Part shown: one piece after another, positions 25,004 through 36,906 of the stretch | Layout of the letters: the number at the start of each line of letters is the position of its first letter | How positions within the stretch are numbered: position 1 is the first letter of the stretch | NCBI RefSeq assembly: GCF_016906535.1 | Contig: NC_057376.1 | Coordinates: forward strand, 1,798,001 to 1,862,000 | DNA: 64,000 bases | DNA from: Rhizoctonia solani | Taxonomy: Eukaryota; Basidiomycota; Agaricomycetes; Cantharellales; Ceratobasidiaceae | Direction of reading: 5' to 3' | Made by a program: the position numbers and the translations under genes | The notes under the pieces: generated by a model | What the model was told of the DNA's origin: nothing | What the model saw: only the letters and a program-made list of their open reading frames with translations | The model's database searches: none

Positions 25004-25823
25004 GTTGAAAGGTGTGGTGGTGGTGGTAAGGTACAGGCCAAGTAAGGGAGCAGATGTCAATGAGAGCGGCAATTCGGTGCGGGGTTATGAATGAAGAGAC
25101 CAGTGGCTGTGTACAGTTGTCCCTGAGACGGGTGCCTCGGGCCCGCGGGGTGTTTAGGTTACTGCTAAGATAGATTTCAACTGCAGTACTCCCAGTATTG
25201 GTATATACAGACTTACGTTGGCTCCTTCTATTAGGGTAGGCCATTAGTATTAAGATTAGGGTTCTTTTTATACATTGAATTCATCCTAGACTGTAGCAAG
25301 TACATCACGTCATGCGCTATGGTCGGTCATGAGAAAAACGTTTCAGCCTAAATATATGCTCTTATGTATACACACAAGATTGTATATTCTCACTGAAAGG
25401 GGTTTCGGAGCCCTTTGCCCCTTTGCTGAGTGACCACCGCGGAGATGCTTAGGTAGCACATTATCTGAGCGTCAGAAACCTTTTGAAGTCACTGTTGCAT
25501 GCCTAATGATCCAACGCGGAGATAAGATTCAAGTAGAGACATACACAACGGAGGACCGGTTACCACCGGAGACGCAGATCATCCAACATCTGCGGGCCTC
25601 CGCGCGGGGAAGCACCGACGTCGAGAGCCCAAGCAGTGAGTATGCGGGGGTTCGGGGGGTAGAATCGAGACCACACCGCGCTCTCCCCGACATTCCGCCG
25701 TAGAACGCACATCGTTGATAGGATTAAATGAAAACAAAATCTACACGGTGGTATCTGAAGAGATTTATCGATTAGAGTGACGTTTATGTTCTCACCCCGT
25801 GCGCTCGCGCTGCGACCCCGCTC
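25004..25823. other. Intergenic
   Basis: Nothing supportable as a gene. 5' flank of the zinc-finger gene and 3' flank of the methyltransferase gene. Confidence 0.45.
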
Positions 25824-27714
25824 TCATTTCTGACGAGCGCCTTTTTTCCTTGCCCCATTCTCCGGCTCTGCCTTTCTTTTCTTTGGCACCGGTTCAGATA
25901 AGGAGCCTATAGCTGCTTTGAGGACTTTTTTCTCTCCGATACGAATTATAAGCGCGTGTCGTTTGTTCAATGTATGCTGTCCGATTGATAGTTGGTGTTC
26001 ATCTTCCTGAAAGTCCAGAAGCAAGAATCATTAGTAAATTATATCCAAACAGAAGACATGCACTGAAATCAAATGAATAACAAGAGTGGGGCTTACTTCA
26101 ATAGTAGTGGAATACATCTCCATTCTTCTTTCCAATGCATTTTTCACGCATTTTTTCACACTGTCCGACTTGGGTTTAGGTGGCTTCTCCTTTTCTTGGG
26201 TCTTCTCCCATTCCATATCAGAAAGAAGGAGAAGTTGGGTAAATGATAAAAGCTCAGGCGGGATTAATGTGGTCATGTCGAGCGTAAATGTACTGTGACA
26301 TGGGGAATTAGTCAAGCGGATGGGCAAGGTGAGTGCACTCACTCATCACCACCCATTTCTAGCCACCAACCCACACGTTCTTTCTGCTGCTCCGAGGAAA
26401 GAAAAAGGTAGGATGCCGCGCATTCAACTACTAGACTCCCTTGGATTTCAACAATATCCAAGCCTTTTCCTGGTTCATCTACGTATCCGTATCTTCGCAG
26501 CAAGTCCGAGTTGGGTGGGTCTCCGTATGTGTTCCACTACATTTGTAAACAAGGATGTTCTCAATGAATGGTAGTGGGGAACATACTATTTGGTCGCCTG
26601 CGGCAATAGCTTTTGTGGTAACCATCTTTAAGACATGAGGCTCGTAGAACAATTTGGCCTAAGAAGCATATCGAACAGCTGGAAGTTAGGTCTATTCAAA
26701 GAAGCAGAGAAGTAAGACGTACGTTTTCCCCTCCGTACCTAGCATTCAGCATATCGGCCATGGGCACCATTGCTACGTCTTCTACCTTTTCGCCATCTTC
26801 AGAATCACTATCACCGTCTTCTCTTCCTCCTGCTCGTTCTCAACTTCGCCTTCCTGAACCTCAGTTTGGGGTTCTCTTCGCGAGACCGATCGACTTCCAT
26901 ACTCCTGCTTGATTCCATGCTAACATCCGGGTTCACTTCTTCTGGTTCCTTTTCTCTTCCTCGTCTTCTTCCACATGAAAACTTCGAGATAAATTCGGCT
27001 GCCCATGATATGAAATTGCTCCAGAGTGTAATGGGTATCTAGATGCGAGGGGAGGAATAGGTCCGGTCGCGACTTTGGAGGGCAGGTCAGCTTGAGTCAA
27101 TATAAGGAATGGCCAATTACCTTGAGGAGTGGAACCAGCCGTCTATGTACTCTTTCTCGGCTTCTTCACGACCTATCTTGTCTGAACGAACCTAAACGGG
27201 CATAAATAGGCGAACAAGGGGAATGATAATACCTGCTATACTCGTCCCTCGTAGTCTTCAGGTCAGTGATAGGCCAGAACATCGGAGTATCAAATCGAAT
27301 AGGCATAGTTTCTGTTCCAAGTGGGTCGAATATGGATGCAAAGATGGGAACGCACATACCAAGATACCCTTCCCAAATACTCCCATTCCCCTTTGCAGCC
27401 TCCCACATCATGCATAGAATGAGCGGTGTCCAGCCTTTGCCAAGCCCTTGCCACTCTTTAGCACTCATTTTAGATTTGAGCCACATGTTCGAGTAGATAG
27501 TAGTATATTTCGAGGAATTTCGAACAAGACATGATCTTTCTGTTCGTTCTTAGCTATCGACTAGGACGAACAAGAGAATAAACAACAAACGGGAATATCT
27601 TCACAGCTATTGCTCCAAGCCCACATCCTTCAATCTCTCCAAGCCTCATATGTCCTCGTCAACAGTGCCTCCGTGAGACTTGAACCATCCTAGCGTACAC
27701 CCCAAAGACGACAT
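25824..27714 (-). CDS. RKM4: SET-domain lysine methyltransferase, SETD6/RKM4-like
   Basis: Transfers methyl from S-adenosylmethionine to lysine; yeast Rkm4 modifies a large-subunit ribosomal protein and SETD6 acts on RelA. Pieces on the minus strand in order: WFKSHGGTVDED (start ATG 27714), GCGLGAIAV, HVLFEIPRNILLST, WTPLILCMMWEAAKGNGS, FDTPMFW, then a long acidic insert, MVPMADMLNARYGGEN, and IWNTYGDPPNSDLLRRYGY (the SAM-binding NxY region), followed by the Rubisco-substrate-binding-type helices ending EDEHQLSIGQ and IRIGEKKVL. The tail is Lys/Arg-rich (PKKRKAEP), a likely nuclear signal. About seven introns. One base is missing near 27651, between VDED and MRLGEIEGCG. Confidence 0.8.
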
Positions 27715-28076
27715 GATCGAAAAACCAAAAAACAATTGCAAAAAACCAATCCGATCCAATCCAGAGCTCAGGGCTCACATCACGTGTACTCTTCTCAGGC
27801 CACCTCACCCCATAACCGGCTACGAGCAAGCCACTCGAGACCTACGCGCGGCCCCCCTCTTCCGACTTTAGCGATATACTCGAAATCTTGCCCAATACGG
27901 ATCTCCCAACAGCAGTCGCATTTATCACGACAGTTCGGCCATACGTTGAGCCGTACGTCGAGCCGTTGTTGTGGCGAGGTGTTTCGTGGGTTCTGGGCGA
28001 CGCTGAACGACCGAGTGACGCTGTACGGGAAGTTGACAAGTGGAAAGAGCAAGAGGCTGAGAGGGAGAGAAGTGTT
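27715..28076. other. Intergenic between divergent genes
   Basis: Shared upstream region of the SETD6-like gene (leftward) and the ataxin-3-like gene (rightward). An open frame from 27888 runs in frame into the ataxin-3 start. It could be an N-terminal extension, but it resembles nothing I know, so I start that gene at 28077. Confidence 0.4.
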
Positions 28077-30137
28077 ATGCAGGGGTTAGGTCCTTATATC
28101 TACCATGAGCGGGTGAGTTTAGATAATTGATTAATTGGAGTTGTTTTATTTATTGGGTTTGAAGCAAGAGCCAGGGAGTATGATGTGGGCAGCATGCATT
28201 GAATTCAGTATTGCGTGAGTTTTGGAATTTACCCAAGTGGATCTTGAATTGACTCGTTTGAATGATTTGCAGAAGGAAATTATGTATGTCTTGATCTTTT
28301 TAGATGATCTCCTTGTCCTTATTTTCTACCTAGTTCACGCCTCCCGACCTAGCTCAAATCGCACACGAACTGGACCAACTCGAACAAGGCGTACAACAAT
28401 CCCGTGATGGAAGGAGCACAAATATGGACGATACCGGTGCGGTTAATCCTGCTCCGATCTGAGCGAGCGGCGCTTATCTATCTCGCTCATTAGGCTACTT
28501 CTCAGTTCAAGTCCTTGAGAATGCTTTAAAGAACGCTTTCGGGTTAACGTGGGTTCCCCTCTCGGCTCTACTGCGTATCTAAATTGAAAATCGGTTGCAG
28601 ACTTATTCGATGGAGGAGCGAAGAAATGAGGCCTTATCAGGCTGTGCCCGAGTAAGTGCGTTCCTACGACTTCCAACCCGATTTTAACGCGTGCGTTAGC
28701 ACACAATTAGCGTTTGTCCTCAACCTCGAGCAACACTGGTTCACAATCCGGCGCTTTGGCCATCCGAGGCGAAAAGGACACTGGTTTAATCTCAATTCGT
28801 TCCTTGAATCTCCTGAATGGGTAGGGAACACATATCTGGGCATGGTACTTCAGCAGGCTGAGCGAGAAGGTACGTTCTTATTTGTTTTAAATGTTCCAAT
28901 ATAGCTAATATGAGCCTAAAGGCTACTCGGTATTCGTTGTCCGCCCACTGGATTCCTCAAACCCCGAACACATGCTGCCCGAAACCGAAGCAGACCTGCT
29001 CGCGGAAACACTCGACCCTGGAGACTTTGAAGGCCAAGTCCAACGGATCTCGACTACTCGCACTCAGCCCACATCCAGCTCCTCCAATGCGATTGAAGTG
29101 GCGTCCAGTTCCGCCACAACAGGGTTCGAGAATGAAGACATGGAGCTTCAGCGCGCGTTACAGGCTAGTATAGCAGCCGGATACGGTGGAGGATCAATAT
29201 ACGAATTTCCAGACCAACCACCAGCTACGGCCTCCGCCTCGGTCCCGCGGTCTTCTTCCCTGGGTCTCGGATACGGGGGCGACGCAAGTAGATCTAGCGG
29301 TCCACCATCTCGTCGGACTCCTGTTCCGGCCGCAGACGATCCACCTAGCCCCCAATTCGACGCTAACGATCCGGTAGCTGCGTCTGCTGCGCGCGCCCGA
29401 CTCCGGCTGGAGCAGATGCAGAGGGAGCAGACGGCCGCGCTGCAGGGTCTTGGTGGAGGGTACGAGACTGTTGAGCTAGACCCTGCTGCTGCGGCTCGGA
29501 GAAGAGAGGCGCAGGACAGAGTACGAAGGGCTCGTGAAGAGGTTCGTGAGATCCCTATCATCACTTCACTTGAAATTCTCACTCATCTTTTTTTCGATTA
29601 CAGGAGGAAGAACAAGTCCGACGGGCGATGGAAGAAGTCTTCGATCACACGGACAGGGCGCGGGAGATGAAGACTTGTCGCAGTATAGCACTCCGCCCTC
29701 GATGCCCGGTGGGTTTGGGGCGACGGGGAGTAGGAATTACGACGATGAGGATGAGCAACTTCAGGCTGCGCTCAAGGCGAGCTTGGAAACGCATGCTGCC
29801 TCGGGTGCGCCTCCTGTTTCTGTTGCGCCACAAAGCGTGCCAGCTCCGCGCCCTCCAGTCCCGGCTTCAGTTCCAGCTCCAGCTCCAGCTCCGGCTGCAC
29901 CACAACCGCCTAGTGCTCGTGCAGGTGCTAGTACCGGCGTGCTACCACCTAGCACCGCATCAACTTCTTCGGCGCCCACAACCAAGCCCGCCGAGAACAG
30001 CGAAGACGAAGACGAAGATGAAGATGAAGAAGAGGAAGAAGAGAAACCAGCGTCCAAGTCCCCGAAGTAGAAGCGAAAGCCGAGGTAGCAGATCCCGACG
30101 AAATCAGCGTCGACGGCTGGCTCGGTTTGGCGCATAG
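28077..30137 (+). CDS. Ataxin-3-type Josephin deubiquitinase (frameshifted)
   Basis: Cysteine protease that trims ubiquitin chains. The Josephin domain starts MQGLGPYIYHERQEPGS with the oxyanion Gln. The catalytic Cys (CGQHALNSVLQ) is two bases out of frame near 28182. It continues GNYFTPPDLAQIAHELDQL, then LNLEQHWFTIRRFG with the catalytic His and WFNLNSF with the Asn. Ubiquitin-interacting motifs follow: EDMELQRALQASI (about 29135), EEEQVRRAMEES (about 29605, frame lost after it) and DEDEQLQAALKASL (about 29745). A Pro/Ala-rich linker and acidic run lead to a tail read as DEI...RRRLARFGA ending at 30137. Single-base losses are needed near 29635, 30045 and 30105. Partner: proteasome/p97 pathway (family knowledge). 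Confidence 0.8.
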
Positions 30138-30467
30138 ATCTCGGGGAGGAGGGGGGATATGATTATTTAGAGCGAGTAAAGAACGGTGTATGCAATATGA
30201 ATTTACGTGAATGATCGACCCATGCGATAACCAAGCCTTGTCAGGGTTCACCATGCGTGCCTAAGACAAGAATGCGTGGCTGTGCAGGCCGTGAATTCGG
30301 GCCGATTGAGCAATGATGCCTCGCTTGAGGATTTGGAGAAGCTTAAGATGGTTCGGAGCGGGCATGCACGATGGATTCCCTCTTCTTTCTTGCTCCATTG
30401 GACGAGACCCCGCGCGGGGAGAAAAAAGGAGGATATAAATTATCTCATTTCCGCGAAGTGACGCAGG
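30138..30467. other. Intergenic
   Basis: Short spacer with no supportable gene between the ataxin-3-like and DUF6593-like genes. Confidence 0.45.
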
Positions 30468-32270
30468 ATGCCCTTGGATATGGCAGCCATCACCGGACCC
30501 AGCGGGATCCTCTCGCTCGACGGCCTGGTCAACCCGTTTGTATCGAGCGATCCACCAGAGCCGGGGCGTTTGCCGAGACACTGCTCCTCGACTCGACTTC
30601 GTTTTGCGTGGACTGCTGAGAGTCGGCAAGGAGGCGGTCAGAACACAATACACTATGCGATCGCCACGGCCGGACCGGTCACTGTCATTTCACACCCTGC
30701 GACATGCAGAAACGCAGCGGTCATTCGGTGGGCGTCGGGAGAGAACGGAAAGCAGACGACGATAGAGACCGAGGGACTCGTCTTGACGCTCGATGCGTGG
30801 GTAAAGGTGACCGACTGGGTTCCACAAAGGTACGTTCGTGCGTGTGTATAGTGTGCTCGGCTCAGTTGACGTGTGCTTATCGCCCATCGGGCTACACAGC
30901 GTTTTCAACGATATGGAACACAGCCTTGGATAAAGTGGACCGAAAAGCGTGGACGATGGCAGGTACGTTTCATATCTTTCTCTCTCTTTTCGGACAATTT
31001 TCGGTCTAACCCCCCCGTTTAGGCAGTCGATCTTGACAGGCGCGTACTGGCCATCATGGTCTCTCGCAAGTCCGCACTCGGCACCGACTCAAACTCACAT
31101 CGACTGGCTTGTTATACGCAGATGCCATCGTGCTCACTGCGCTCATTACCGTATCGGGCCCATATGACTGGAAGAGATATCCTGCTGCAGCCGCCGAACC
31201 GCCGAGGTCCGAGCTTCCGAGTTACGGTGAAGCCCCGTTCACGAGGCCACTTGCCTCCCTGACTGGACTAGTCGTCCCAACTATCAGGTCTCGCGCAATC
31301 CATTCGGCGCCGAGTCTTCCTCCGATTGCCCGTCCAGCTCCGTTGCCTGTTCCAGGACAGCCCGTTATACTTACCCTCTCCACCCATCAGCTTCTCTCGG
31401 GTGTATTTTCTAATGGGGATAGACCCGAGGTGGTGATTACTACCGTTGGACCTCATACTACTATCGCTCGATATGTCCAAGGCGAAGACGAGACTGAGCG
31501 AAGGCTTCAGAGAATGGCCAATATCGAGTGGGTCTCGAGTTCTTGGAAGGGCAAACGCTTGACTCGCTTACGCATGCACGGCCAAAAGAAGATTGTGGAC
31601 GAAATAATGTATAGCACTAGCCCGTTTTTCGAGAAGAGGTAAAGTTCTAATGTTCATTTGTTTGTGCTCATGACTGACGACCGGGGCAATCTAGAGAACG
31701 ACGCTTTGGGTCTCCCGGCTTCTTGCCATGGATTACATGGGTCGAGCCTCGAGCCGGACATCTTCCACCCACTCCCTCTCCACATCCTCCTCTTCCTCTT
31801 CCATCCGGTACATATGTCGCTCCCACCCCGACGGACGCCCCTCGCCACCTCTCCCGGAGAATAACCAGCGCGGGAACAACGCTCGAGCTCACTCCAGAAG
31901 GATGGGACCTCCTCGACTCGATCATCCTAACCAGCCTCCTCGTCCTCTGCGGCACCCACGACTGGAAACGCGTCTCGGGCATCGGCGTCCCCGTCCGCGC
32001 ACAAGAGCCCGACCCGGACCGCGCGAGCCTCGACACGATGGACGCGATGGCCGTTGGGGAAGAGATGATCACCGGGCTCGATGGGTGGGCCAGCCCCCGG
32101 ACTTGCTCGAACTTAGTCCTGGGGCCGGGAGTGGCTATTTGAGCCCTGCGATGCGCGACGGGAGCGGCGTTTTGACTCCCGCGAGGGCTGTCGGGAGTTT
32201 GACCCCAATGATGGCCAGTGTGCATCCGTCGCCTGTGCCGTCGAGGCCTGCGTCGCCTCCGCCTTACTAG
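30468..32270 (+). CDS. Uncharacterised protein with two DUF6593-like repeats
   Basis: I do not know its function. Two halves share a layout. The first (30600-31190) has IHYAIATAGPVTVISH, AAVIRWASGENGKQ and later DAIVLTALITVSGPYDWKRY. The second (31330-31980) has PEVVITTVGPHTTIARY, MANIEWVSSSWKGKR and DSIILTSLLVLCGTHDWKRV. This strand pattern (Ile-Thr-x-GP-x-Thr, then Ile-x-Trp, then D-x-I-x-L-T) fits the basidiomycete DUF6593 family, a beta-rich unknown. The C-terminus is Ser/Pro-rich (SPAMRDGSGVLTP). At least two introns (near 30832 and 30962) are likely, and the frame slips near 32085. It could be two adjacent genes rather than one. Confidence 0.45.
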
Positions 32271-33743
32271 GGTTGGACATAATTGGCCGGCTTGGGAAGG
32301 TTTCTACGCGTGTATTGAATTGGAATTAGGGTGTGGAGGTGGAAGTGGAGGTACGGTTGGATCGGGTGGAGTTATCGTACGTCAGTGGGGGTACGGAATA
32401 CACATGACGTTGGACGCAATGCAAGAAGCACAAACTATGCCGGTCAGAAGCGATATCGATGACGCGGATGGCCGAGTGAAAGTTCACCGCTCACTTTCTG
32501 TACAGAAGCTCGACATGCGAGTTCTGGGCTATTCTCTCAAGAACACAGAATTTCCCATACCTCGAACTTTTCTTGATAATTCTTTTCGCATTCAGTTGAA
32601 TGGTTTAATTCTCTTGCCTTGTCGCTTCTCATTTTATAATCATCAACACTTGTATCGCTATTTTTGATCCCCGTGAATTGTTGTACTATGGCCACTCGCA
32701 ATTGTACATGTACGTAAACATAAGACACTTTTCACTCTTCTGTAACGGCTCTGGATGTTAACCGTCTTTCTCCATAGAACAAAAATAGAGTTTGTTATCG
32801 AGTCTGGCGACCGGACCCGGGAATCGGATAATACGACGTCTGATGAGTTGCTCAGTTTGGAAGTGGGATGATCGGCCTCCCGGTGAACGAAGCATTAATT
32901 CCATCTCTGGCCATGGTTATGGTGAGATCTACCATGTCATGAGGTTATATAGAGCCGAGTTCCGAACTGGGGGAAGGCCTAAACCGTGTTGAGAGGTCGT
33001 ATCGGCGGAGATAGAGAAGAAGAAGTGTCATAAAAGACTGGTCATGCCATTTAATAGTAATTAAAAGGCAATATAAGGTTTTATGGGATTTTCACAAGCT
33101 TTGAGAAGAATTGAGCGTGAAACTGGTGTTGTGAATGACGAATCGGATGAGAAGCGATCCGACTTTCTGGTACCATTAAGTATCGAAACAGGTCATCTAG
33201 CTGCCTGAGCACACAATCAGCCATTGTCTCTAATAAGAGTAGTATACGTCCAGGACACGCAATTTTGCCTTCCAAGTGGAGAGCTAATTTAAACCAAAAT
33301 GGCTATGGAGTCACATGACCTCGATTTCCATTACGGTAACGGGGGGGATACATGCGAATGGGATACACTGCTTCACCAAACCGGCTGAGATAAAGACAGT
33401 CAGCAAGGCCGAAATGGTCTAAATATGACTCCTTGGCCTTGTACCGCTCGTAAAATAGGACATGCACTAATTTAGTAAAAGGCCAATATACCATTTAAAC
33501 AGTGTTGTTAAAGGTAAGATGTGGCAATTGCACACTTTCGTTGTTCAGGCGCTTGGATTCCCGACCTTGATATTGTTCATTCGCTGAATATTTTTGTTAA
33601 TAACTGAAATCAGATGTCTTAAAACCCACATAAGTTTATTAAAAGTCCCGTCAACAACCAGGTCCGTGCGCATGTGTAGTGGCAGACTCGCCAACCATGA
33701 GCGCACGGGCCACCCTATTCACAATACATAAACCCACCTCTCA
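32271..33743. other. Intergenic, about 1.5 kb, next to arm boundary
   Basis: No coding region supported; AT-rich towards the right. It ends where inverted homology to the left arm starts. No transposon end was recognised at the junction. Confidence 0.45.
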
Positions 33744-33861
33744 CGGGGGGCTGAACGGCTATGGGGCCTGCTGGTGATTCCCCAGGGGGTGGGGGTGGCG
33801 TATAGAACTGGGGAGGAGAGGTTGACTGTTGGGCCGTATTCGCTGTTTGCGTATCTGCCAT
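33744..33861 (-). pseudogene. Truncated 5' end of CUE-domain gene
   Basis: Copy of the first roughly 39 codons of the Cue5-like gene, with its start codon (33861) and about 1.3 kb of upstream sequence. Homology ends after a codon for the Pro-Leu-Val region of the parent, and no CUE domain follows. It has a promoter but no useful product. It marks the inner edge of the duplicated segment. Confidence 0.85.
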
Positions 33862-35230
33862 CGCTTCAGTTTCAAGTGACAGTTGGATGGAAGTCGTATG
33901 GTGGTGTCAATCAAGTCGTAGGGGCCTGGTAGATCACAGGTTGATGTCATCGGCTTACGTGAGCTGGTGCTTGGAAGAAGAATCAAACGCCGAGCGCTGC
34001 TTTGTATGATTAAGGCACGTGGTTAGGTGGTCAGACAAGTCGAGACTTTACACTGTGCGAGAATTCGAACGGCACAAAGAACTGGTGTGAGTGCGGCTCC
34101 TCTTATTGAACCGCTAGTATTATTAATTGAGCCTTGGATGTGGCTAATTCGAAATATATTGGCTGCCGCTTACCCTGTATTGCCCCTCCCAAAAATGGGT
34201 AGTTCTGGCCATTGTATAATCATCTGCTACCATTGATCTTGGAATTACTACTTCCAGCTTCTCTCCAACCACAGACACTTGAGATGCGCGTACTATGTCT
34301 ATGACCCATAAAAGAAAGTTCGCTCCTCATGTTCAAAATTTGGAATTCGGGGATTGTTTCTGGGCCATCTCTTTACCCCATAGTTTCGAGTTCATTTAAA
34401 TACTCTTATGTAAGCTTGAGTCTAACCTCTTCGTAATCTAAATGGCTATGTACCAGCAACCTTACGGACAAACAAGATAGCCCCAGTGCCACTCGTGGAA
34501 AGCGAGAGCGCTTTCATAAAGCCGACTAGACCAAATTGACATATATATAACTTTACCAAGTAATCAAGCCGAGCTCTGGGTTACCGCCGTGCATCTCGAA
34601 GATCTTAGATGAAAACTGATCATGATCGACCATAAGATATTCCTCTGCTCCCAATTACTCGGGACACCCCGAACAGTTACTAACCTATTTCATTCACCAA
34701 AAAGGCTTCGTCAATTGCCGTATTGCACTCGGAACTATTTTTCAAAAGGGAATGCGACCCCCCAAGTCTGGTCTCTGATGTCTAGTGTGGCCAGGAATTG
34801 ACGTAGCACCATCATTCGGGAGCAATGAGTTCCAATTTGGCCAACGGAGAAGTGACCAGGTGACCTAACTTAGGTAACTTAGTGTGATTATCTGGAAGAA
34901 TGATCGCCGGAAGCTAAGAACGAGAAAACTGCATGTGTGCTCGTTTGGGCACACTAATCCACCATCACCCATCACAAATGTAGAGTAGCACATATATATC
35001 AAAACAGCTCGATAGTTAGTACTGAGATAGCCTATGTGGATAGCTATCCTTATGCAAAACGTCATGTGCGTTTTCCCAAAAACGCGTGAGAAACCTACAA
35101 AATTTGCGGAGGCAAAGTATACAACCGAACTACTACCGAATGAGACAATCCACTAAAACTAATCAGGTGTTCCTCCAACATTGGCGTCGAAGACGTCAAT
35201 AATTTGTTTCACGCGGTGGTATCGATCCAT
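33862..35230. other. Intergenic, mirror of 8731-10099
   Basis: Non-coding duplicate of the left-arm intergenic region. No gene of its own was seen. It ends at the CAT target duplication of the CACTA-like element. Confidence 0.6.
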
Positions 35231-35748
35231 CACTGCGTGGAGCCACAGATTTTGATGGTGTGAAAACGAACGGAAAACATCTTGTTTGCCGGTCGTTTTC
35301 TGGTTGTTTCCTCGAATTTGCAAAATATAGAAAATGACGGCGAAACGGTTCCTATTCCGAATGTTTTCGATTCGTGAAATAACCGTGCACGTGAGGTTGA
35401 GCGCTTACTCTCTTATATCGATTGTATATTTGCCATATTGGGATTCTGCCAGCCGGATGGTGTCTCATGTACAATAGGTGAATAGAGCATCGTAAATACA
35501 TTTTCGTTGAATTACCCCTATAGCTAAGTGCGACACCCTTTGTTTGCTTCCACACAATCCTCAAATTGTACATATACAATAGTCTCTACTATAACAGGAT
35601 CAGCATATATTTAGGTGTTTAAACATTATTGTGCGTACCTTAGACTCGTTTTATCCACTTTGATGTTTGTTGATACTAGATCAAACTCCTATGTCAGTTC
35701 ATCGTGCGGAAAACTATCGAGACACCCTCCAAGTAACATACCTAGTAC

Positions 35749-36192
35749 ATGCCTGAATTACCAATGCCGGCACCGGCGCCTGCGGCGCTCCCCAGTACAA
35801 AGAGCAAAGGACCGGGGAGCATTGGCCCCCCTGCCGCTGGGGCACCCTCTAAGGACCTAACCCTGCATGTTTGTCAACGCAATGCAATTGTAACCAAGGA
35901 GTTTTCATTGGTCAACTCACGTTTGAAGACTGCTGAACGTGAGATTGAGACCCAGCGACTCACAATTATCAAACTTCAAAGCCAAGATGAAGAGTCAAAG
36001 AAAGAACGCAAGGAATTTGCTCTTTGATTAAACGCCACTCAAGCTCAGACCGACCATCTTCAGAGCCTACTCTCTACGTATCTGAAGTTGCAGGGGGTTC
36101 CAACCAGCAATCTAGGAGGTGCATCCACAGTGTTGAAGCTCATCGTCGGCAATGTTGAAGCATTGAGCGTAGAGGACTCCCGTAAATTAACG
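35749..36192 (+). pseudogene. Coiled-coil ORF inside CACTA element
   Basis: Starts MPELPMPAPAPAALP, then a Gly/Pro-rich stretch, then a heptad-like helical segment (SRLKTAEREIETQRL) of about 40 residues. A TGA at 36026-36028 interrupts the frame, which reads on in the same frame to about 36192, where GTAAAT could be a splice donor. No transposase motif is seen. It may be an accessory ORF of the element or a captured host exon; I cannot tell which. Confidence 0.4.
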
Positions 36193-36286
36193 GTAAATCA
36201 TTTAGTTTGCAAGAACATTTGGAAGCTTACCTTTTGATAGGAAATCATGAATGAATCTCTTGCAACCTTGAATAGGGTGAAGAAAT

Positions 36287-36562
36287 TCAGTCCAAAGGAC
36301 CACAGTCAATATCCTCAAGTGTCAAAGTCTCATATGGAATGGCAGGCTTGCCTTTCTGAATCCCCTTGTCCCAGACGTTCAAGGGTGGGGCCGCATTGAC
36401 ATTGGCCTGAAACTCAGCTTGATAAGCGATACGAGCTTGTAAGGCCTTCTCAATAGTTTGGTGTTGATGCCAGGCCGAGTATTTGAGTAAACTGCAGCCC
36501 TTAGGCTTCTTCCTACAAGGCGTACACCTGCACTCCCGGTAAATTTTGTTATTTGCGGGCTA
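36287..36562 (-). pseudogene. Fragment with Cys-rich N-terminal finger, possible Tnp2-type transposase start
   Basis: An open exon, entered after a CTAG acceptor-like site, reads RECRCTPCRKKPKGCS followed by YSAWHQHQTIEKAL. A CxCxxC knot followed by a His a short distance on resembles the zinc-binding start of Tnp2-type CACTA transposases in Agaricomycetes. The catalytic domain is missing. It runs inward from the right end of the element, as the first exon of a transposase would. Resemblance only, from memory of the family layout. Confidence 0.3.
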
Positions 36563-36906
36563 GATTTAGCCTCGTTATGTATTCAGATCTTTAACAAGAA
36601 CAAGCACATGCATACCATCTGCACTTAGTGCCGTTAGATTATTGAAGCCGTGTCTTGTGTGATAGAAAACTATCAAACTATTGTGGTGCGTCGACTTAGG
36701 GCATTTTCTCGTGGCTTAATCACTGATCATCTCATCATATAATCATTTTGTTGTCGTTTCACACTTGTTCTCTGATGTTTCGCCAAGTGTAAAATGTATG
36801 CGAAATGATTAGTCATACAAAACAACCGGAAAACGACGGTATCGTCCGAAAACAGATTGTTTTGCCGTTGTTTCCACACCATCAAAATCTGCGTCTCCAC
36901 GCAGTG

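Larger units (their letters stand above)
35231..36906. mobile_element. CACTA-like DNA transposon, non-autonomous, 1676 bp
   Basis: The termini are inverted. The left end is CACTGCGTGGAG followed, after three variable bases, by CAGATTTTGATGGTGTG; the right end is the same in reverse complement. Subterminal blocks (GTCGTTTTCyGGTTGTTT) are also mirrored. CAT is duplicated at 35228-35230 and 36907-36909, and the left arm shows the empty site with one CAT. CACTG termini with a 3-bp duplication point to the CACTA/EnSpm (CMC) superfamily. Only gene fragments lie inside, so it cannot move itself. Confidence 0.85.

Noticed and set aside
27888..28076. In-frame N-terminal extension of the ataxin-3-like protein
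   Set aside because: Josephin proteins start close to the YHE-Q motif. The extension has no known domain and overlaps the shared promoter region. Kept only as a note.
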